From contig CACXUV010000012.1 of assembly GCA_902770845.1 (NCBI GenBank), forward strand, positions 1-40,452: DNA of 40,452 bases, read 5' to 3'. Under the pieces are notes generated by a model. That model saw only the letters and a program-made list of their open reading frames with translations, was not told the origin of the DNA and ran no database searches. This document shows, in pieces, positions 8,542-18,500 of this stretch; positions within the stretch are counted from its first letter, which is position 1; every line of letters starts with the position of its first letter. This DNA is from an uncultured Prevotellaceae bacterium. GTDB lineage: Bacteria; Bacteroidota; Bacteroidia; Bacteroidales; Bacteroidaceae. Made by a program: the position numbers and the translations under genes.

Positions 8542-10320
8542 ATGAAAAGACTACTGCTCAGTTTATCATTAGCCGTTTGCCAGCTGTCCTTCAGCTATGC
8601 CCAAACAGCCCCAGCCTTTCCTGGAGCAGAGGGTCACGGACGCAACGTGGCAGGCGGCCGCAAAGGCACAGTTTATCACGTGACCACCCTCACCGACGTT
8701 GAAAGTGATGGCAGTGGCACCTCTGGCTCTTTGCGCTACTGTCTGAAGAAAGGAGGCACCACCCGCAAGACCATCGTCTTCGACGTGGGCGGCGTTATTC
8801 CCCTTACCAAGGCGCTCAACATTCCTGCCAATACCACAATTGCAGGACAAACGGCCCCCTACCCCGGCATCACGCTGCGCTACTACACCGTGAACCCAAG
8901 CGGCAACGATATTATCATACGCTTCATTCGCTTCCGTCGCGGACAAGAGAAGGACGTGAACGACGGAGCCGATGCTTCTACGGCACGCCATTACCGCAAC
9001 ATCATCCTCGACCACTGTTCGTTCTCATGGAGCATTGACGAGGTGGCTTCGTTCTACGACAACAACAATTTCACCATGCAATGGTGCACCCTGGGCGAAA
9101 GCCTCAACAATGCCGGTCACAACAAGGGTGCCCACGGCTATGGCGGCATCTGGGGAGGCAAACTGGCTTCATTCCATCACAATCTCATTTGCCACGTGAA
9201 CAACCGCTCACCACGCTTCAACGGTGCCCGCTACAACTGGGATGGCTATACCAACAACACCATGTACAACACCTACAAGTGGGCCAATGCCGTACAGGCC
9301 GAAAACGTAGACTTCCGCAACTGCGTGGTCTATAACTGCGGCGACGGCTGCTACGGGGGCCCCGGCGGCGGACAAATCAACATGGTGAACAATTACTACA
9401 AGACAGGGCCTGCCAAAGCCACCAACCGACTGACCACCGTCACCGTGGGTGCCGAGGGCAATGCAGAAGGCTACCCCATCTATTGGACCATGACCAGCCG
9501 CTACTTCATCGACGGAAATGTGGTTTATGGAAACGCTAATGTTACTGCCAACAACTGGACGGGCATCAACTATGACAGTGGTGTCTACACCATCAATGGC
9601 GAGAAATACAGCCTTGACGTGAACAACTACTATGGCGACGCTGTGGAGCATGTGAACAACACGGCAGGCAAGAGCTGTGTGCGCATTCGCATGGAAGAAC
9701 CTGCTCCCACTGGCGATGTGACGACCCACACGGCACAGGGTGCCTTTGAGAAGGTGTTGGCATGGGGCGGAGCATCACTCGATCGCGACACCGTGGATGC
9801 ACGCTACATGAAAGAGGCCCTGACGGGCACAGCCACCTACACGGGTTCGGTAACCGGTATCAAAGGCCGCATCGACAAGGTGTCTGACGTGAAAGGCTAC
9901 ACAGAGGCCAATTTCCCAACAGGCAAGCGCCCAGAAGGCTTTGATACCGACAGCGACGGCATGCCCGACGAATGGGAACTGGCCAACGGATTGAACCCCA
10001 ACGACGCCAGCGACAACAAAACCTTTACCATCGACACGGAGAAGAAATGGTACACCAATCTGGAGGTCTACCTGAACTCTCTTGTTGAACACATCATGAA
10101 GTCTGAAAACGCCGATGCCATCAGCGCCGTAGACGAGTATTACCCCATCTGCAACCAGCCCGCAGGCATTGCGCAGGCTGTGCAGACACAGACTGCCACC
10201 GTGAGCACCGCCTACTACAACCTGAAAGGCCAGCGCATAGAACAGCCCCGAAGCGGTGCTTATATCGTGAAAGAGTACAAGGCCAACGGAACAACCTTGA
10301 CTCGCAAAGTCATCAAATAA
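8542..10320 (+). CDS. Secreted pectate lyase, PL1 family (PelA-like)
   Basis: A 592-residue secreted enzyme that should cleave demethylated homogalacturonan by calcium-dependent beta-elimination. The signal peptide covers about residues 1-20 (MKRLLLSLSLAVCQLSFSYA). The mature protein opens 'APAFPGAEGHGRNVAGGR', typical of the PL1 subgroup that includes pectate trisaccharide lyases. The beta-helix has 'IILDHCSFSWSIDE' (154-167) and 'NNRSPRF' (220-226), where the Arg residues are candidates for the catalytic base. A calcium-binding-type loop, DTDSDGMPDEWE (468-479), resembles thrombospondin type 3/dockerin-like repeats and precedes the end. The final ~30 residues ('YNLKGQRI...GAYIVKEY') match the Prevotella C-terminal tail. 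It is 27 nt after the fusion gene, so probably in the same transcript, and is followed by a strong hairpin at 10346-10380. Confidence 0.88.
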   Translation: MKRLLLSLSLAVCQLSFSYAQTAPAFPGAEGHGRNVAGGRKGTVYHVTTLTDVESDGSGTSGSLRYCLKKGGTTRKTIVFDVGGVIPLTKALNIPANTTIAGQTAPYPGITLRYYTVNPSGNDIIIRFIRFRRGQEKDVNDGADASTARHYRNIILDHCSFSWSIDEVASFYDNNNFTMQWCTLGESLNNAGHNKGAHGYGGIWGGKLASFHHNLICHVNNRSPRFNGARYNWDGYTNNTMYNTYKWANAVQAENVDFRNCVVYNCGDGCYGGPGGGQINMVNNYYKTGPAKATNRLTTVTVGAEGNAEGYPIYWTMTSRYFIDGNVVYGNANVTANNWTGINYDSGVYTINGEKYSLDVNNYYGDAVEHVNNTAGKSCVRIRMEEPAPTGDVTTHTAQGAFEKVLAWGGASLDRDTVDARYMKEALTGTATYTGSVTGIKGRIDKVSDVKGYTEANFPTGKRPEGFDTDSDGMPDEWELANGLNPNDASDNKTFTIDTEKKWYTNLEVYLNSLVEHIMKSENADAISAVDEYYPICNQPAGIAQAVQTQTATVSTAYYNLKGQRIEQPRSGAYIVKEYKANGTTLTRKVIK

Positions 10321-10345
10321 GAAACTTAACTTAACAACATAACAC

Positions 10346-10380
10346 AAGAAAGGCTGGAACTCTGGGTTCCAGCCTTTCTT
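10346..10380. terminator. Bidirectional terminator hairpin
   Basis: A perfect 15-bp inverted repeat (10346-10360 and 10366-10380) with a 5-nt loop lies between the convergent pectate lyase and the minus-strand secreted protein. Each side ends CCTTTCTT, a modest U-rich tail in both directions. Confidence 0.85.
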
Positions 10381-10405
10381 AATGAACATATTCTTCAACA
10401 GTTTT

Positions 10406-12085
10406 TTACTTCACCAGCAGTTTCTTGCCATCGCGAATGGCTACACCACGGTAGCCAGCAGCCACCTTCTGGCCAGCCAGATTGTAGACAGCACCATTCT
10501 TCTGAGCAGCAGTAGCCACCAGTTCGCTGATACCAGTGTGATCAACAACGGTCTTATCGGTTGCTATGTCAACCACTGCCACGAAGCACAGCTGAACGCC
10601 CTTGTTGGTAAAGGTAATCTTATCCTCAACGAAGTCCAGGTCGTAGACGCGCACGTCGGCATTGCCGGCCATATCCTTCACCTTCTTGTAAACGGGCTGT
10701 CCGTTAGCATCCAGGGTGTCGGGAACCAACTCATCACGACGCAGGTCGCTGAAGCAGCACATAGGAATCTCGGCATAGTCGTAAGTAACGCCATTCACCT
10801 CCTGCCATCCGGCAACGGCACCTGCAGCACCGTTCACGTAGCTATAGAGCGTCAGACGCACAGCCTTCTTGCCATCGGCCAGCTGAATGGTGTTCTGAGC
10901 ACCATTCGACAACTTCAGTGTAGTAACACTGTCGCCTGCAAAGGTCATACCGTCGATCGATATTCCAGGAACAATCACGGCATCGGCAGCACTCCAATTC
11001 TTAGTTGTGTTGCCACTGATGCTCAACTCATAGCCATAATAGTCGCCCTGACCTTCAATAACGTTTTCATTGCAATAGCCCCACATCTTATAATTGTCGG
11101 GATTCTCATAGAAGAAGTAGATCTTCTCAGTGTTCGTGGGAGCCTTGTTCACATTCACCTGAGCAGAGACAACCTCCGAAGTAGTGCTGTTGGCACGCAA
11201 GGCACGGGCATAAACGGTAGCGCTCTCCAAGAGCGTAAAGGCGCGGTCGCCATTCTTCCAGTTCTGCTGGTCAAGACTATACTCAATCGAAGAACCAATG
11301 GTCTCGCTCTTGATGTAGACCGTACCATTCAGCTGCTTAATCACAGGAGCCTTCACCGTGATACCGTCGATGAGCACCAGTGCCGAAGCAATGGCAGAGT
11401 TCACGAAGTTGCCCTCGCCAATGGCAATGGCCTTCACCGTGGTGCCGTCTTCCACCGTAAACATGTCGGTGTAGACCTCGCCCACCTCTGTGCCCGGATT
11501 GGTTCCGTCGGTGGTGTAGCGCACCTCAGATGCACCCGAAGGCGTGTTGATAATAACAGCACCCGTTGCTGCATCAAACTCAATCACGGGAGTCTCCAAC
11601 TGGGTCTTGGCCTCGCCTGTGTAGTCGATGCGAATGTAGAACAGACCTGACTCACCGCTACCACGGGTAACGCTGCTTGTGCCGGCAGGAACATTCTCAA
11701 CGGTGTAGATCAGAGCACCGTCGGTATCGGTATTTGCCGTTGCGCGGTCAAGTTCCTCACCATTGAACTTAATGGTAGATGTTCCCCAGGTCGACTGCAC
11801 GATTGTCACCCTCGACTCTGCCACGGCAGTCCACTCCACTTTTGTGGCGCCTTCCATCTTCAAACCTTTTGTAAAGGTAACGCCGGCATAGGTGCAATCC
11901 TTGAACTTGCTGTTGAAATTGTGCTTTTCACTATTCCACGTGATAAATTCGGTAGCATCAATTTCGCTGCCATTCAGCTTCACGACATTCGAGCCGTTGA
12001 GCACGATCTCGTAAATGTCGCCCACTGCTGCCCACGTGGCCATCGACAACATGAGCAGCGTCATCAGAGTAAAGATTTTCTTCAT
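10406..12085 (-). CDS. Secreted multidomain protein with chitobiase-C-like and carbohydrate-binding-like domains, no recognised catalytic domain
   Basis: The protein has 559 residues when started at ATG 12085, giving a good signal peptide (MKKIFTLMTLLMLSMATWA); the ORF's first ATG at 12139 lies in the promoter. Residues about 20-165 form a domain ending 'SVTRGSGESGLFYIRI', a type seen beside pectin lyases in this group. About 170-330 hold one or two chitobiase/hexosaminidase C-terminal-like domains ('EVRYTTDGTNPGTEV', then the degenerate 'SIEYSLDQQNWKNGD'). About 340-520 look like another beta-sandwich. The tail 'VYNLAGQKVAAGYRGVAIRD' is the Prevotella C-terminal motif. It is the only minus-strand gene inside the pectin locus and has its own promoter. 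A surface or secreted pectin-binding accessory role is inferred; the enzymatic function is unknown. Confidence 0.75.
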   Translation of the reverse strand: MKKIFTLMTLLMLSMATWAAVGDIYEIVLNGSNVVKLNGSEIDATEFITWNSEKHNFNSKFKDCTYAGVTFTKGLKMEGATKVEWTAVAESRVTIVQSTWGTSTIKFNGEELDRATANTDTDGALIYTVENVPAGTSSVTRGSGESGLFYIRIDYTGEAKTQLETPVIEFDAATGAVIINTPSGASEVRYTTDGTNPGTEVGEVYTDMFTVEDGTTVKAIAIGEGNFVNSAIASALVLIDGITVKAPVIKQLNGTVYIKSETIGSSIEYSLDQQNWKNGDRAFTLLESATVYARALRANSTTSEVVSAQVNVNKAPTNTEKIYFFYENPDNYKMWGYCNENVIEGQGDYYGYELSISGNTTKNWSAADAVIVPGISIDGMTFAGDSVTTLKLSNGAQNTIQLADGKKAVRLTLYSYVNGAAGAVAGWQEVNGVTYDYAEIPMCCFSDLRRDELVPDTLDANGQPVYKKVKDMAGNADVRVYDLDFVEDKITFTNKGVQLCFVAVVDIATDKTVVDHTGISELVATAAQKNGAVYNLAGQKVAAGYRGVAIRDGKKLLVK

Positions 12086-12136
12086 AAATGTTACGTTTTG
12101 TTTGTTAATAATAAAAATAGGTGTAAAATACAGATG

Positions 12137-12167
12137 CAAAATTAATATTTATTTTCTAATTGCCAAA
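12137..12167 (-). promoter_or_regulatory. Bacteroidota-type promoter of the minus-strand secreted protein
   Basis: On the minus strand TTTG (12164-12167), a 19-bp spacer, then TAATTTTG (12137-12144). It lies 51 nt before the ATG at 12085 and supports that start. Confidence 0.75.
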
Positions 12168-12283
12168 ATACAAACAAGAAATATGAGTATTATTATTCTT
12201 TTTTTGCTTTTTCATGCAGCAAAAAGGCAGCAACCTCACTGTCTGTAAGCACATCGGCAGGCATTGTATCATCACAAATCTCT

Positions 12284-12400
12284 CAAAGCCCCTGTTTTTC
12301 CTGAAAAAACAATTTGTTTTCACGGCAAAAACAATTTGTTTTCAGCGGAAAAACAATTTGTTTTCAACAGAAAAACAATTTGTTTTTGCCGAGAAAACAA
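12284..12400. repeat. 22-bp phased array of AAAACAATTTGTTTT palindromes
   Basis: Four identical 15-bp palindromes start at 12306, 12328, 12350 and 12372, an exact 22-bp period, with three different 7-bp GC-richer spacers. A half-site AAAACAA at 12394-12400 and a near half-site CTGTTTT at 12292-12298 continue the same register on each side. It lies in the 455-nt divergent region between the minus-strand gene and the methylesterase gene, about 70 bp upstream of the -7 box at 12471. Apart from this array and the two promoters, nothing else is recognisable in 12086-12540. Confidence 0.85.
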
Positions 12401-12470
12401 AATGAAGAGTGCAGGATTTTTCTTTTTGTTAATCTTCTATAAATATGATGTCTATATCAAAAGTATTTCT

Positions 12471-12478
12471 TATTTTTG
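12471..12478 (+). promoter_or_regulatory. Promoter -7 box of the pectin methylesterase gene
   Basis: TATTTTTG matches TAnnTTTG and lies 62 nt before ATG 12541. No good -33 TTTG is present at the right spacing, so the promoter may need an activator. Confidence 0.5.
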
Positions 12479-12514
12479 CACAATTAAAAGCAAACTAAAA
12501 ATATTTTATTATTA

Positions 12515-12528
12515 CTAAAACTACTAAA
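12515..12528 (+). promoter_or_regulatory. Shared leader motif, copy 2
   Basis: CTAAAACTACTAAA, 12 nt before ATG 12541. It differs from copy 1 (3603-3616) by one base. Confidence 0.4.
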
Positions 12529-12540
12529 TTACAAAGGCTT

Positions 12541-15500
12541 ATGAAGAAAAAACTATCGCTAATGATGGTTGCTTTCCTGGCCCTTGCGACTTTCGCAGCC
12601 ACGTGGTCATTAGGAGCAGCCAATCCAGAGACTCTCTTCTCTGCTGCCGTCACGGCAACGGCCAACGTGTCGTTTCCCAATGGCACAACTGAGATTGCCA
12701 GCGACCAAGCAACACTGATCGGGGGCAAGATGTGGGCCATCAGCCAACAGGAAGCAGAAAAGACTCTGATTGGAAAGCAAGGCAGCAACTACATGTTCTG
12801 CTTGACAAACAACAACACCTTCTTCAAAATTGAGCTCGACAAGGCTCTCGCTGCTGGAGATGTTATTTCGGCCAAAACTTTCAGCAGGACAGACACCGAG
12901 TTGGGACTATTCCTTTCCACAGCCGAATCGCGTCCTAACGAATGCGCTACAGCCTTGAAAATTGCAGCGGCCGCAACCGGAGCCTATGAGGCACTGAGCG
13001 ACTACACGGTGACGGCTGGCGACGGACTGGAAGGTGCCAGCACATTCTATATTTATCGAGCTACTGGCAAGTCTACTTATTTCAACGAGTTTGTCATCAC
13101 ACGTCCTAACAGTGAAGAAGGCGACGAGCCAACAGAATCAACCTGGAAGGACATCAAGGCCGACTTCACCAACGGCTCGTTCCTTACTGCCACCGATACC
13201 GATGTGACCACAGCCGGATTGAAGATGAACGACGATGGCACCTTCAGTCGAGTGGCTGCCGATGATGCCACTGCCAATGCCTTGATTACGGGCAAGTTCC
13301 ACAGCAATGATCACGGCTTGCAGAACTTCTCGGCAACCGTAGCCGTTGAGGGACCTGTGAAGATTACACTCGGCACCTGCGCCTGGGGCGGAAATGTCAC
13401 CGTGAAGAATGCCGAGGGCACAGAGGTGGTGCCCGCATTTACCACCAACACTGGTGCATGCTATCATCAGAACAAGGAAGCCAACACCGTGTCGGCCTTC
13501 TATAAGGGCGGGGCAACCACACTCACCATCGCTGGTGGTTCGTATGTGCCCTACTTTGCCGTAGAGGCTGTCAACCCTGCAGACATTCCCAATGATGCCA
13601 AAGTGACATTTGACAAGGGCGAGGCAGAAGGCGTTGCTCCTGCCGAACAGATTGTGGAGATTGGGCAGCAGGTAACCATCCCTGCCAACACCACACTTTA
13701 CCTGGAGGGCAAGACTCTGACAGCCTGGACTGACGGCTCGCAGCAGTACAAAGCGGGCGACAAGCTGACCGCAGCTGCCGACATGACCCTTACTCCTGTA
13801 TTTACCGACAACATTGTGGCACTTGCCGACCGCACCGCTGAGACCACCCTTGTGTGGCAGTTCGGCGAGCGTAACGGTGCCGGCACACTGAACGCCCAAG
13901 GCAAGACAACCATCCTTGTGACCCAGGCCACCATTGGTGAGCAGACCATCGACGTGAAGATGAGCATCGACGCCACCAAAGGCAAGATCAACAATGTGGG
14001 GCGTGGCGACGAGTGGGCCCAGTGCAATGACGGCACCGTGCTCACCATTCCAGCCTGCAAGGGCGTGAACGTGTCGTTCAGTTCGTATGGCGACGCCGCA
14101 GGAACTACTATTGGCGGCGAGCAAGCCACCAACAAGGCAGCCGTCTACGATGGCACTGCTGCCACGCTCGACATCGTGGCCAAGGGCATGTCGTATATCT
14201 CTAACGTCACCGCTGTCTACCCCGTACCCACACAGGACGACAACAGCCTCAGCAACTTTGCTGTGCAGCTGACCAATGCCGACGTGTTTAACACCAGCAT
14301 CAACAACTTTGGCGTGAAAGTGGCCGAGGACGGCACCTATACCACAACTGCCGCCGACGATGCCACAGCCCGTTTCATCGTGAACGCAGCCCGTTTCAAT
14401 GATGCTCAGCACGGCTGGGTGAACTGCACATTTACCATTCCCGTGAACGGACCAGTGAAGATTGGTCTGGGCAACTGCGAGTTTGGTGCACAGGACGGCA
14501 CCATCACCGATGCCGCCGGCAACGTGACCAACCTCACCGTGGGCAATGCCAACTGCTGGACTGCCAATAACATCGAGGGCACCACAAGCTACACCATCTA
14601 CAAGGGCACCAAGCCCACCACACTCACCGTGAAGCAAAACGGCTACTGCCCGTTCATCAGCGTTGAGAGCGTCAACCCCTCGCAGCTGAAGAGCGATGCC
14701 ACCGTAACCTTCGCTTCGGGCGAAGTGGAGAATGGCATTGTGCCTGCTGCCATAAAGGAAGAGGTGGGCAAGACCATCACCCTGCCCAAGAACTTCACCC
14801 TCTATGTTGAAGGCAAGACCCTCACCGCCTGGACCGACGGCACCAACGACTATGCTCCTGGCACAGAGTACACCGTGCCTGAGAACGACGTCACGCTGAC
14901 CGCTAAGTTCACCGCCAACGAGGTGAACCTTGCCGACCGCACCGAACCCGTCACACTCGCCTTCAACTTCCGTCGCGACCAGGGTGCTCCCACCGTGGCT
15001 TACCAAAACGCCACCGGCATCTGGGTGACTCAGGCCACCGTGAAAGGAAAAACCATCGACGTGAAGGCCGACTTCGACACCAACAACGGCGGTAAGTTTG
15101 CCAATGGCAACTGGAACGACTGGGCACAGCTGAATAATGGCACAAAATGGACTGTGCCTTCATGCAAAGGGGCCACAGTGAGCATTGAAGCCTTTGCCGA
15201 ACTGGGAGCTGCCGACAAGACAGCTACCACCATCGACGGCCAGAGCGACTATGCCACGGGCAAGACCATCAGCTACACCATTGCCGGGGCTGCCGAGACT
15301 GTCGACGTGATCATTGGCAACGACGGTTCCTACTACCGCTATATCAAGGTGGAACTTCCCGTGGTGCAGCAGCAAGGCAGCCAGAAATATGTGAATGAGG
15401 CAGCCAAAGTCGTATGGGCCATGACCAATCCCGACAACACCAATGCCAACGAGGCTACTCCCGACGGTGTTTTCTCTGTGATTGCTTTCGACAGTGGCGA

Positions 15501-18500
15501 CACGCAAATCACTGGCACATCGAAGATCACCAACGAAAATGCGCAACAGGTTGCCACAGGCATCAAGTTTAAGCCTGCCGGCTCAACTCAGTCACTCAGC
15601 TGGAATGTGAAGCCTGCCGCAGGGCTCACCTTCACCCCGACCAAGTTGACCGGCTACGTGAACCGATGCGGAACCGACGCTGAAAACGGTATTACCATCA
15701 GAGCCTACAAGGAAGGAGGCGAGCCCATTGTGCTGGGCACATGGACGGCCCTGCGCTCAGGAAAGACCAACCAAACAACCGGAGAGAACGCCACGACCAA
15801 GGCTTATGATGCCAAGGCCATCTACCAGTATGTCATTGAACTGACTGCCGAACAGCAAGCCAGCCTGGCATCGGCCGATGGATTCTATCTCACCTCTACC
15901 GTTGGTGTGAACAACAACAAGGAAGGTGCCTTTGGCGAAGTGACCATCGAAGGACTGATCAACGGTGAAAAAGCAAATATCGAGATGTTCACACTCGCTA
16001 CGGTGGCATCGCCTGAAGATGCAGGCACAATCAACGTGTATCCTGCAAGCGACAGCTATGAGGATGGCAGCGAGGTGACCCTGACAGCTACTGAGAACTT
16101 TGGCTATGACTTCGTGAACTGGACCAATGCCGCAGGCGAGGAAGTTTCGACCGAAGCCAAGTTTAAGTACACAATGACGGCCAACGAAACGCTGACGGCA
16201 AACTTCAAGAAGGTTGAAACTTATGAACTGGCACTCACCGTGGATGGCACAAACAAATATATGGTGACTGTGAATCCCGTTCCCACCATCGTCGATGGAA
16301 AGTGGATGTATGAAGCCGGTCAGGCTGTGCAGCTCACTGCCAACCAGTATGAGGGCCTTGTCGCCTTCAACAACTGGAGCGACGGCGAGACCAGCAGTTC
16401 AAAACTCGTCAGCATGGACGCCAACGTGGCACTGGCAGCCATCTACTCAGAGGCCGACATCATTGCAGGCTGGGACTTCTACCTGAGTGGTGGCAACGGT
16501 CGCAAGGCCGACTTCTATGCCCAGGACAACGATGCCGACGCACTGAACCTGGTGAACACGGAGACAGGCGAAACCAGCGGATGGCTGGACAAGAGTGCTG
16601 TAGGCGCCGGCGGTTATGAGAGCTTCAAGGGGGCTGCCGTCAACTGGCGCACAGGCTCGCAGAACGGCGACGTGGGCCACTGGCACTGGCAGACCAAGGT
16701 GAACGCCGAAGCCTTCACCGACATCAACGTGCAGTTCCAGATGATGTATAACTACAATGCCTACCAGACCTATGACGTGGAATACTCACTTGACGGGACT
16801 GAATGGACAAAAGTGGGCAGCATCACGATGAGTGGTGCCAAGGCCGAAGCATCGTTCAACGGCAAACTGCCCGCAGCCTGCAACAACCAGAAAGAGCTCT
16901 ACATCCGTATGATTGCCGACAAAAACTCGAAAGTAGACGGAACGGCCTCAGCCAACGACGGCAACACGCTGGCCATGTTCTTCATCACAGGAACACCGAA
17001 ACTCGTCAACGATGGTGTGGCTCCCGTACTGGTATCGACAGTTCCTGCCAACGGCACCATCGGAGCCTCTGCGTCGGGCAAGATTGTGCTCACCTTCGAT
17101 GAGCGCGTCAAAATGGCCGAAGGTGCCAAGGCCACACTGGGCACCCTGCAGATTTCTCCGGTAGTAAATGGCAAGACAGCCACCTTCGAGTACAAGGGTC
17201 TGGAGTATGCCACAGACTACACCTTCACACTGCCAGCCAACAGCGTGAGCGACCTAACCGACAACATGCTGGCCGAAGCCATCACATTGACCTTCACCAC
17301 AATGAGCCGTCCTGAAGTGAAGAAGGGGGCCTACGATGTTGTGGTCGAGAATGCAGAACAGCTTGTGGCAGCCATTAATGCAGCCAACAGCCGCACTGAC
17401 AAGAACGCACGCTATCGCATCTTTGTGAAGAAGGGAACATATAAGATTCCTACAGGAAAAATCAAGCACTACACCCACAAACGCAACGACGGAACCATTG
17501 ACTACGACGGCGACCTGCCCGACCCCATCACTTATATCAATGCAGGCAACATTTCGATTACAGGTGAAGACCGCGATGCAACCATCATCACACAAGATTT
17601 CACCAACGACGCCAGCATGATCTTCCAGGGTCAGTTCGGCCCCGCCCACGTCTATGAAGAGATTGGCAACAGCGACGTGTTCCAGTTTGCCAGCAATGTA
17701 TCGGGCATGTACCTGCAAGACATCACCGTGAAGAGCGGTATCAACGATGCACTGGGCCGCAACCTGGCCATTCAGGACAAAGGCACAAAGAACATCTACA
17801 AGAACACCGTGCTTTATGGCTATCAGGACACCTGGACCAGCAACAACGACAATGGCTACTACTACTTTGAAGGCGGCCAGGTGCGCGGTCGCACCGACTA
17901 CCTCTGCGGCAAGGGCGATGCCTTCTTCAACGGCGTTGAACTGCGCCAGCTGAAAGGTGGCTATGCTGCTGTGCCTTCGAAGAGCATCAAGTATGGCTAC
18001 ACCTTCAAGGACTGCATCATCAACGGCGACGAGGCCGGCGTTGACGGAAACTACACGCTCGGACGTCCTTGGGGCAGCGGCACACCTGTTGCCTTGTTCA
18101 TCGACACTCGCATGAACGTGGTTCCATCGGCCATTGGCTGGAACGAAATGAGCAATGGCTGGCCCAAGCGCTTTGCCGAGTTCAACTCTACCACAGCATC
18201 AGGTTCGCAGATTGACCTCTCTGGCCGCAAGAAAACTTTCGGCGAAGGCCACCCCAACAATCCCATCCTCACGGCTGAAGAAGCACTGGAGGCTGGCAAC
18301 CTGCACAACATGTTTGGCGACTGGGATCCCACACTGCTCACCGAGCAGGCTCCTGCTCCCGCCAACGTGACACTGACTGGCAACACGCTGACCTGGGACA
18401 ACAGCAAGTATGCTTTCTGCTGGGCCGTCGTGAAGAACGGCAGCGTGGTTGACTTCACTACTGAGCCCACCTACACCATCGACGACGCCACAGCCACATG

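Noticed and set aside
10382-11650. 422-residue plus-strand open frame opposite the orphan secreted protein
   Set aside because: No signal peptide, promoter or domain; the minus strand has a signal peptide, promoter and C-terminal tail.
12306-12386. CRISPR array
   Set aside because: Units are 15-bp palindromes with 7-bp spacers; far too short, and no cas genes are present.
12214-12405. Small open frame across the palindrome array
   Set aside because: Its product is just a translation of the 22-bp repeat (QFVF/NLF-type strings), with no promoter or start context.
13138-15006. Long minus-strand open frame within the methylesterase gene
   Set aside because: It is a shadow of the strong codon bias in the plus-strand gene, with no domain and with low-complexity G/V/H composition.
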